Source of the DNA: Biscogniauxia marginata
Taxonomy: Eukaryota > Ascomycota > Sordariomycetes > Xylariales > Xylariaceae
Length of the DNA: 64,000 nucleotides
Direction of reading: 5' to 3'
NCBI GenBank assembly: GCA_022695795.1
Contig: MU404088.1
Coordinates: forward strand, 186,001-250,000
Shown: piece after piece, positions 55,273 to 64,000 of the stretch
How positions within the stretch are numbered: the stretch's first letter is position 1
Layout: the number at the start of each line of letters is the position of its first letter
Notes under the pieces: generated by a model
What the model saw: the letters and a program-made list of their open reading frames with translations, nothing else
Database searches by the model: none
What the model was told of the DNA's origin: nothing
Position numbers and translations under genes: made by a program

Positions 55273-57180
55273 TTAAGCCCGCACAGTGGCTGTGGTGGTC
55301 TCCATATCTGTGGTGGTGGTTGTTGTCGTGACAACTTCCTTCTCTGTCACTGTTACCGTCACAGGGCCTGCAGAGGCCGTAGCTCCGAGATCAATCAGCT
55401 TAGCAGTCGTCATCGCAGGTCTATTGTCCCTATCACCAAAGAAGAAATCGAAAGGATTCGACGTCCTACCATCTTGGGGTATAACTTGTAATGATGTAGG
55501 GGTGGGTAGAGGGATAAATAAGCTGGTCGTAGTCTGCTCCTGGGGTTCAGAGGCGGGTGTGGTAGAAGATGACGAGGTTGTGGAAGGGGTTTCAGATGAC
55601 GTCGAAGATGTTGAGGGTGTGACGGTGATAGTGGAGGTGATAATTTGCGGGGTTGACGTTGAGCTCGAACTTGAACTTGTCGATCTAGTCACAGTAACCA
55701 TTGTCGTAAATATGGTGCTCGTCGAAGTGCTAGGCTGAAAAGCAGAGGAGGAAGTAGATGGTTGCACAGGGGCCGAAGAACTTGATAATTCAACAGGAAC
55801 TGCGGAAGTCGATGACTGAAGAGAAGCCGAGGTGGTTGTAGGTGATGATGCAGCCGGCAAGCTTGGCGTGACAGTGACTTGGCTTATCGTCGTCACTGTT
55901 GGTGTGACTGTGACAGTAATCCCCGTGTCTGAAGCAGAGCCAACGGGGGCAGAGCTTGATACCGCCGGAACTGAACCACCCAGAGCATTCTCGACAGTGG
56001 CAGCATCGCAACACCCAACTTGAACGCCGGCAGTGATATTCATCGGAAGTGCATAGCAAACCAAGTTCCCTGAGCAAGGTAGAATCTGAAATGCCCCAGC
56101 GCTAGAACACTGGCCAATGTTGCCATTGACACAGGCGACTTGGCCTGACACGCAGGCTGACGCTTCTGTTAGTCCAGAAAACACTTCATTATAATGTATT
56201 GCCTCTGCGACATTGCTAACAAATGTGTCTGGGGAGATGGTTGCTGTGGATGCTGGTACGGAGCTGATGACGGTTGGGACATCGCCGTTGAATGTACCAG
56301 TCGCTGAGACGGAACGCGAGACATAAGACGACTTCACAATAGTTTTGAAAGAAGCCGATGTTTCATACCCAGAGCCTGTCGGATGCACAGTGGATGAACT
56401 TGATGTAACAGGGTCTGAAGTTGCAGTACTCGCAGTGCTTGGCGGCGCTGATATCGTGCTGAGGCGTGCCGGGGCTGTAGAAGAACTCGGCTGGGAACCT
56501 GTTAAGAAAGGTATTGGTTTCGGGTGACCGTCATTGGCGACACTGGATACTGTCCCGATTGCGCTACTAGAGACCGCGGTTTTAGATGTAGTCGTGGCCG
56601 GGCTTGACGACGTCGCAGCGACACTCGAGCTAGAGGGAGCCTTGGCAGTCGAGCTCGATCCAACTGGCACGGTAGAAGACGGGAAAATATCAAACGAGGG
56701 AATGGTATTAGTGTTCGCTTGGCTAGAGCTAGTTCCGGTCTCGATTAAAGTAAAAGACCGAGATATTGACGTAGAAGAAGTCTTAGCTGGGCTACTGCTT
56801 GACTCAAGACCTGTTGAAGAAACTGTTATCGAAACAGTGCTTGCACTTTGGGTAACTGAGCTGGCAGGTGAAGTAGAAGTCGTTGAATATGTGACGGGAG
56901 ATTGAGTTGAAGATAACGCCGTCGATTCAGCCGGTGTTGATGAGAAAATATCGGGGGCAGAAGAGATTTTTGATGGGATCGTCGAAGTGGTGGAGTTAGA
57001 GAATCTCTTGAATGCCATTGGCTTTCTGGCTATGTTCTCTCGTCTCAGTCTATTTTGTGTTAGTTAATGACAAGACGGTTGGATTAGAGTGATTACTTAC
57101 CTCCCCTCTCGCCTCAGCAGGCCTGCCGCTGAGGCCCCCGAGAATAAAAGAAAGTTGAAGAAAAGAACGGATATTTGCAT
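55273..57180 (-). CDS. Ser/Thr-rich secreted surface protein with CBM19-like chitin-binding domain
   Basis: Two exons, 57180-57101 and 57049-55273, flank a 51 bp intron and join as AG|A to give 618 residues. Exon 1 supplies the signal peptide MQISVLFFNFLLFSGASA and a dibasic RREGR/LRREN propeptide-like stretch. Residues 38-300 and 375-540 are Ser/Thr/Pro-rich, expected to be heavily O-glycosylated. About 323-374 is a six-Cys domain (ACVSGQVACVNGNIGQC...LPC..NLVC......GVQVGCC) matching the CBM19/chitin-binding pattern. The C-terminus is again Thr-rich (TVTVTEKEVVTTTTTTT) with no clear GPI signal. The likely role is cell-wall chitin binding. The short first exon is easily missed; without it the protein would lack a secretion signal. 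Confidence 0.82.
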
Positions 57181-59430
57181 TTGAGGATTTTCGGAATGAA
57201 TTTTTGGGGATATAGAAAAGAAGTGAAATAGGTATGATTTGAAAAAAAGAAACGAATGAGAATATGGCGGAGACAGCGTTAGGTTTCAGCAGATACGGAG
57301 CAACACCAATTCATATCCTCCGACGAGGCGATAAAGGGCACGTTCTCCTCAAAGAGACGATTGTATCCGTTTAGATTGAAATAAGAGTATGGATATTTTG
57401 GGACATGGTAGACAATAAGAAAGTGTTCTTGGTCGATGAGAGGAGAGCAACAAAGGAAATCGGCAAGAAAACAAAGAGTCACAACTTCATGAAGATAGCT
57501 CGCCTAGATCCGCCAGGGCTAGACAATGATCGGTCAGCTGGGAAGATCATTGCAGATCGAAGGGAGAGAGCTTGCATCTTGTATGAACACAAGCAACAGC
57601 TTAGATGCGGGTGATTATTCGCATGGGGGCCCAGTTACCGTCCAGCTGAGCCCATGACAAGTTCGAACTGGGTTTCGCTGGGATTTCGTGCACCATGATG
57701 CGTCGGAATCCAAGATTGCGGCCCATCGAGAGGACCTCATAGCTCGCCCTGGATGGTCCAATCCAGAAGTATTGGGCTACATCATCCCAGCGACTTGGAT
57801 AGGGCTTGAATTACTTGAGCTACTAGCTGCTGCTGTATTGGCGGCACACTAGGGTTCGGAAAGCGTTGGTTAAGCGCTGCTCAGGGTTTGACAAGACCCT
57901 TAAACTCGTGTTTCGCCGGGTCGAGTTGCGAAGACGCGCGGTAGTTTATTATTGGCAGCTTTCATTTCCTGGCGGGCGCATAGAATCCCGTGAACCAATC
58001 GCTACGCTTGGCCTACATTATCTGCGACCGGCCGCTAAACCCACGTCACGTTGCAGGGGGGAGGGGAGTAGTTCTGCTGTCCACCCAAACTTCTTGGCTT
58101 GATTGGGCGGAGCATGTATTCTGTAAGCTGGAGTGATGATTCTGGACCTTAACCATCACATTATTTCTCTGACTTTGTCTAAAAGATATAATAATGGAAT
58201 TGGACAAAGAGGGTTTCTGAATAAAGCGGCAAATTTACTCGTGATCTAGTCTTTAGTTAGTCACAACCGCATTATACTAACCTAGAGACAATTCATGTTG
58301 ACGGCCACTTGACTAACAACTTGCCCCCATTTCTGACAGGGGTGGATTACAAACCTACACAAACCAAACTGACGGCTGTCCAAGGTGAAGCCAACTATCA
58401 AACCCGTTGATGATACTTTCTTTGGCCATATTTAAGACCCGAAGCGGGACTGGCCGTCTCCCGACGGATCATAAATTCAATGCACGGCGCGAAAATCGGT
58501 TCTTGGATTTGACATATCTTACAAACCATCGAGTCATTTCTTAATTACTGGCATTCCGATACGTAGTGTTCGTCAGATAGGAGATTATGAAAGACCGATT
58601 GTTAGTGCTTGGTTGCTAATGCCAACTGCTATGGTTCTCTCGTTGGAGTCTCGATAGGGCTAAGAGATATGTGGTATGTTGCATGCTACATGTTACCACA
58701 GGCGCTTATAGGTCAATTTATATGCCGCGAAGACGAAGCCAGGTAGCGGTAGCCTCTACAATACGTGTCTCATGCTTTGCGATAATCTAGGGGCCGTTGA
58801 CAGTATCAATATTTTGCCTAATTATATGTGAGTTGGGGCGTCACACATATGCAAACGTTTCAGTCTCAGACAATTTGAGCCCAATATTCGATGAGGTAAT
58901 GTAGATGCGGAAGATATTTGCCTTGGCAGATTCAACTAGGTATGGAAGGCCTACTTCCACCTGTGCATACGATTCGCATCGTTGAGTTCACTAGGAACTA
59001 CAAGTAGCGGGCATGCTTTTATCATTTGGTAAAAACCCAAATTGGACAAATTGAGTTTCTTGATTGGAAACTGATTCTCAGTAGTACTATCTCTATTACT
59101 TAAAATAAATATATTGTGTGTTGAACAGATTATCATTGGCATCGAAGTATGGATTGTTCGCAAATTTCTAACAGATACCTACAATTTTAACGACACATTC
59201 TTTGGTAGGCATTAGCATAAAGAGTACAACACCTACAGGGTATCAAGGCGACTTTATAATCATATGATTTCTAAAGTTGACGTTGCTAGATCCAAATTGC
59301 GTAATTCTAAGTTCAATCATCATGTGCTTTACGTAAAGCAACAATCGTGTGGACATGAGGCAAGTGTAGATTTAAAAAAAATTAGTATAAGAATTGCCGG
59401 CTCTCTTACAAAGCAACCTGTTTGCTATGT
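57181..59430. other. Intergenic, nothing recognised
   Basis: 2.2 kb with only short, unsupported frames. No repeat or RNA recognised. Confidence 0.5.
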
Positions 59431-61418
59431 TTATACACTCTCGCAATCCATCTGGGCCTTCTCGTCTGCCGTCAAATCCGCCGCTGCTTCTCTGATCCGT
59501 ACGGTCGCCGTCAGACACATTGCAAAACTCGCTAGGCCAACAGCTGTCCAGAATCCTATCTGATACTGTTGGCGCAAATCCAATCCTGGCTCTCCGTGAT
59601 AATCCGACGCGGTCGAAACAGCTAATTCTGCTACTCCAAGCCAGAAAGCCATGCCAAGGTAGACCAAGCTATTTATAACAGCACCTGCAGTGGCTTGAAG
59701 ATGGCGTGGCATTACCGTCGTGATGAAGACATTTGTCACATTGAACATGACGTCTACCCCGATAGTGGAACACAGCATTGCAGGAAACACATATGCCCAA
59801 TATATGAACGTGGTGGATGGTGTTCCGGAATCCGATCGCTCTGGGATCAGAGCAAATAGTAAAACGGAAAGTATGTATCCAACAGCTGAGATGGGTAATA
59901 ATACGCGACCAGGTAAGAGGTGCATTATGAAGCCTCCTATGATGCCGAGACAAAGACCGCCGACACATAGCGGAGTAAACCACTAGAGAAATAGTTAGTA
60001 ACAGCCACGTATAGATGTCTAGGGGACAACATTGAAGGGTGGTGGTCTCAGTTGTGGGGTTAGTGGTCATTATGATGGGGGAGAAGCAAAATGGTTAATT
60101 TAAACTCCGAGGGGTATATGCGGGATATTGAATTCAGAGAATAAGCATAAACAAGGCTTACTGCAGCAGTTTGAAGGGGGGTCCTATTGAGAACAGTTTC
60201 TATGCTGTGTCAGGTCTTAGTAAATTATCACACGAAAACATAGCTGGCAAAGGAGGACTACTGCTCACTAGTAGCTTGCATAGAATAGATACACTCCAAA
60301 AACGCCAAATGAACAGAATATCGATGCGACAAATCGCTTCATATATTTGGTTCGAAACATTTCAGCTGGAAGTAACGGTCGAGTAGATACCCAGCCCTCG
60401 ATGTAGGTGAAGGCACAAAGCAGGAGGACGCCAATAACAAAAGTCACATAGATATATGGTGTTCCCCAACCGTCAGGAGCGTGACCTCCGTCAGTAAGTG
60501 CATAGACAACTAGCACTAAGCCAGGCACAACAGTGGCTATACCTAACCAGTCGAGGTTTAATCGAGAGTCGCCGTCGCCAAGTTTTCGTGGAATGGCAAA
60601 GAAGCCAGCAACAACAACAATAAGGACTAGAATGTCGCCAATCCAGAAGTACCATCTCCAGTCCAGAAGTTCCCCGGCGACAGCTCCCAGAACGATACCG
60701 ATATAGAATCCAATGACCGAACAGGCACCATACAAGTTATAGACAAGGTTTTTGCGCGGGCCAGGTCGATAAATCTGTCCGAGGAGGGCAAGGCCAGCGG
60801 GCAGAAAGGCACCATTGCCAACGCCCTGCATAGCACGGCACACAATCAACATAATCGGATTTTGACTAAAACCACTAATCAGTGACCAAATAAGAAGCCA
60901 GATATGACCGCTCAAGAATACGATTCGGGCGCCATATCGATCACACATTCGAGCGAATGGAAGAAGTAAGGCTGCTGTCGTTAGATTTGGAACCCCGGCT
61001 GGCCACTGTGATAATAGTGTTTAGCTATGATCTCTGCAACAAGAGAGAAGTTGTCGCCAAATCAGGCTGCGGGTGTCTGGTGAAAGTCCCAGGTAGGTCC
61101 AGCAATGGAATTTCAGGATCTTAGGCAAATTGATAATAGCTAAGTAAACCCAACTTTACGTACCGTGTGCTCGGAATCAGGGATTTGCAGGGCATCTGTG
61201 ATTTGGGGTAAGATGATGTTGAAACCGCTAATGAAATACTCGCTCATCATCATAGAGGTGACTACAGAAAAGACAAAGCCTACTTCCGAATAAGCTGTGG
61301 GAAGCAATGCCGGTCTCTCGCGTCCTAATCGCTCGATTTCTTCCTTGCTCAAGACTTGCGGGTTGTCGCTCTTATCCACATCTCGGGCCGGGTTGGAGAA
61401 GCTGATTGACCGCGTCAT
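59431..61418 (-). CDS. MFS drug/metabolite exporter (DHA family)
   Basis: Four exons: 61418-61164, 61005-60269, 60204-60162 (a 43 bp micro-exon) and 59982-59431. They join in phase to give 528 residues. Exon 1 has a cytosolic N-tail and TM1 (FVFSVVTSMMMSEYFISGFNIILPQI). Exon 2 has the loop motif FARMCDRYGARIVF, then VCRAMQGVGNGAFLPAGLALLGQIYRPGPRKN, the family signature GACSVIGFYIGIVLGAVAGELLDWRWYFWIGDIL, and several more helices. The micro-exon encodes IETVLNRTPLQTAA, the conserved loop before WFTPLCVGGLCLGIIGGFIMHLLPG. At least twelve TM helices are evident. It is a plasma-membrane proton antiporter exporting drugs or metabolites. It is divergent from the Zn2Cys6 regulator at 62457, a common regulator-exporter pair. 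Confidence 0.88.
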
Positions 61419-62456
61419 GTTGCACTATGAGAACAATGAATATCAATAGAAACTTGACATTTCCAAGAAACACTTGGATAGTGTTGTTTTATAGGGGAAA
61501 AGTGTTATGCCCCTTAGCTTAGTGAGGCTTATATTTAAACAGAGAGGATATCCCAACTTTGGCCACAGCTTGCAGGTTTATATTATAGGAATCGTTATTT
61601 TATAGTCACATAAGCTGTAAACGAATCGGCAGATCACTATATTCGGACAGTAGAAGAGACGGTAGCTTTTCAGAAGGTTCCTAGAAGGTTCAATCAGACG
61701 AAAGTCAAGTAGGTGAACTGATAAACCTTAACGAATAAGCATGTTAAGCAGATCTACGAAGTGTGTGTATGACATCAGATATAAAACGAGACTAGTAAAC
61801 TCCAGCAGATGCAATATTCGTGTCTTGGCTACTACTTATAGTAAAGCTTGGTTCTTGAGCCCCATCTTGACAATCCTCAGGCCACCAGACAAAGCCGAGA
61901 CGGAGAACCTGCTGCACGCCTTAAAAAGGACTAAAACCCCAACAAAAGTCATATTCAAACTCAAAACCCCAAAACTGGACGTGCATCTCGGAAATGTCTC
62001 TAGCAATTCTATTCCGACATGACTGGGTCTCTCAAAACTAGCGTATCATTTTAATGGTGGGTGTCGAGTCTACCCCGGCGCGCCCTAAAACCCGGCACCC
62101 CTCCCCCCTAACCGGCCCCGAAAAGGAGACCATTAGCAATCACCTTTATGAACATACATCGACTACATATTTACTACATGTATCCGTACAGCTCTTAGAT
62201 GATGAAATCTATTAACTCAACGCATGGTTTTGCTAGTATGATACTCGAAAAGGGTTGTCACTTATAAGTCGTGCATTTGCGGTTGCTTCGACTAGTCAAG
62301 GGCTTACCTTTATACCTCGCTTATTTCCGTTCGATCCGGCGGCCCTTAACCAATGACTCCTCTTCCATTTGGTACTACTACCGGTCGATATCTCAATTAG
62401 ACGGGACCAGTTTCTTGTGAATACTAGGCATTGCGTGCACATCGCTTAGTTCTTCC
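61419..62456. promoter_or_regulatory. Divergent spacer between MFS exporter and Zn2Cys6 regulator
   Basis: 1.04 kb containing both promoters and a copy of the dispersed 48 bp repeat (61492-61541). No binding site was assigned. Confidence 0.4.
61492..61541. repeat. 48-bp dispersed repeat, copy 2
   Basis: Matches 30315-30362 with a few substitutions (TAGGGGAAAAGTGTTATGC then CCCTTAGCTTAGTGAGGCT, TATATTTAAACA). It lies 75 bp upstream of the MFS start codon, so it could affect that promoter. Confidence 0.7.
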
Positions 62457-64000
62457 ATGACCGAGTTGAAGGCGTGCCATAATTGCCGACGACGCCGGCT
62501 CCGCTGTGATCGGTCGGTGCCGGGATGTCACAAATGCAGCATAGCCGGTCTGAAATGTCTTGGCTATGACAAGTTATATCGATGGGCAGATACCCTTATA
62601 CCGAACTACTCGATTACCACACAGAGGAAACTTAAAACCCCACCCGAGACCAGGTTTTGTAATCGGGATCGGGCTGACAGTCTAGGACCGTACGATGGTT
62701 GCCTCGTGCCCACGGCGGGAGAACAACTCTCAAATTCACCCACAATCTCCTTAGCCGATCCGGTACTTCAAGACCTAAACTTATCGTCTAGACAATACTT
62801 ATACTACTGTCAGTCTCCTTAGTCTTCCCTGTCATATTTGTACATCATTACATAGTATTGACAATCGAAAGTTGCCACCCGCTTCTGCCAAGATCTTGTC
62901 GTTCACGACTCCATGCGCCGTGGCGCAAACCCCTTCCGAGAGCTTATTCCCATGTCTCAAATGCACCCATTTCTCCAGCACATCATCGTTGCAGTTTCGG
63001 CTGTACATTACTCCCAGGCAATGGGCCATGGGTTGCCGAGGTCACCTCATTGTTCCAAAGCAGCTGCCAATGCTCTAGTCGATGCTCTACGTGCACGGCA
63101 GAAGTCGATACAAGCCTTGCTAAGTGTATTAGAACGTTGTCGAAACGTCGAATGGGATGAGAGCAATAGATCCGAAAAGGATGCCTTGCTCGCTACCGTG
63201 CTTTTCTTCCTCAATTTTGACCTCATTGACTCTGGGGGTGACGGTTGGAGAGAACACCTGAAAGCAGCTGGAAAGCTTCTATCAACTCGATTTTCTCAGT
63301 CTCCTCCCATGACGGCTTCGCCCGAGCACATTTCAGTGGTTGAACCATCCGAATCAGAGAAATCGATAGCAACGGCAGTAACACCTAGTCCCGGGCCTTT
63401 TGACTCAGCGCTATACTCCCGGGCTTTAGGTGCCTGCGATTATGTTGCTTCCGATACGGTAGCTTACCACATATGGAGTCTCGCTCTTGATTCAATTGCA
63501 TGCTCACAGCAGGAATTTCACTCAGCGCTTAGACTATTTGAATGGGATGAAACTAACATCCTCCATATTTTGTTACGGACAGAAGCGAACAGCTATCACA
63601 GCTGCCCTGCACGTTTAATGTACATGCTACTCCGCGCTGGCCAACTTGCGCAGGCCGTCAAGTCTCAAGGACATGGTGTTCCAAGCTCGAAACAGGTAGC
63701 TTCATTTATAGACCTGATGAATGAAGTACAATTGTTTGATATCGATGACTGGGCCGTCGGAATATGTGTCCGGAACCTCGAAGTATTTGGTGTCGTAAAT
63801 GACCTTGAAGTAAGCTTCCGGAAACATGTTGCAGCTACCTATCGATCCGCTATCTGCCTCTACATACTTCTAGTTGCTCCTGGTCTTCAGGCCGAGGTGC
63901 GAAGGAGGGAACGGTCCGATCGTACTCGAGACGATTTACCAACACTTCCTAATACAGAGGATCTTGCAACCACGATTCTCCATCACCTGTCCTTTATCCC
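62457..64000 (+). CDS. Zn2Cys6 transcription factor (fungal-specific), runs off right edge
   Basis: Exon 1 (62457-62808) and exon 2 (62872 to beyond 64000) are joined in phase across a 63 bp intron (GTCAGT...AAAG). Residues 7-34 are a perfect binuclear cluster C7-x2-C10-x6-C17-x6-C24-x2-C27-x6-C34 with the basic run RRRRLR. After a short linker, the exon 2 frame (ATRFCQDLV..., HPFLQHIIVAVSAVHYS..., LATVLFFLNFDLID...GWREHLKAAGKLL) is the fungal-specific regulatory domain seen in Acr2/Fungal_trans_2 type activators, open to the end of the window. It is a nuclear DNA-binding regulator, probably acting on the divergent MFS gene by arrangement. The C-terminus is missing only because the window ends. 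Confidence 0.88.

Overview
This window reads as a filamentous ascomycete (Pezizomycotina) chromosome segment. The genes carry 47-85 bp introns with GTAAGT-like donors and CAG/TAG acceptors. The protein families are fungal: Pth11-like receptors, UstYa/DUF3328, DUF1996, Zn2Cys6 regulators, CBM19 and CVNH. There are AT-rich islands and C-to-T nonsense changes typical of repeat-induced point mutation (RIP). I cannot name the species; a Sordariomycete is the best guess, and it is only a guess.

Layout. 0-17 kb is a sparse accessory region. It holds a broken Pth11-like receptor, three paralogous genes of one C2H2-type zinc-finger family (two on minus, one on plus) and a heavily frameshifted LaeA-like methyltransferase relic, followed by a nested tandem repeat. 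19.5-28 kb looks like a stable core block: a secreted DUF1996 protein, a coiled-coil protein, a RING-finger protein, and the replication initiation factor Sld2 (DRC1) divergent from the RING gene across a promoter with three CGCGTT motifs. 28.6-32 kb is decayed: an AT-rich island, a degenerate hypothetical gene and an FTA2-like gene split by one TGA.

33-40 kb is the most interesting stretch. An FAD-dependent monooxygenase and a UstYa-family (DUF3328) oxidase with both HxxHC motifs lie beside a 47-residue secreted peptide with two cysteines and a Lys-Arg site. The peptide is divergent from the UstYa gene over a shared 532 bp promoter. This resembles a minimal fungal RiPP-type locus. An intact Pth11-like receptor follows.

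40-64 kb is mosaic. It holds a secreted CVNH lectin, a hairpin-like MITE, a Gfo/Idh/MocA (inositol dehydrogenase-like) oxidoreductase, a secreted beta-helix protein and a class-V aminotransferase. A 1.29-kb tandem duplication follows, whose two copies differ by transitions and contain the RIP-killed 3' half of a short-chain dehydrogenase. Beyond it are a Ser/Thr-rich CBM19 surface protein and an MFS exporter divergent from a Zn2Cys6 regulator that runs off the right edge.

All exon models were built by eye from reading-frame and splice-phase agreement. Family names rest on recognised motifs, not on searches.
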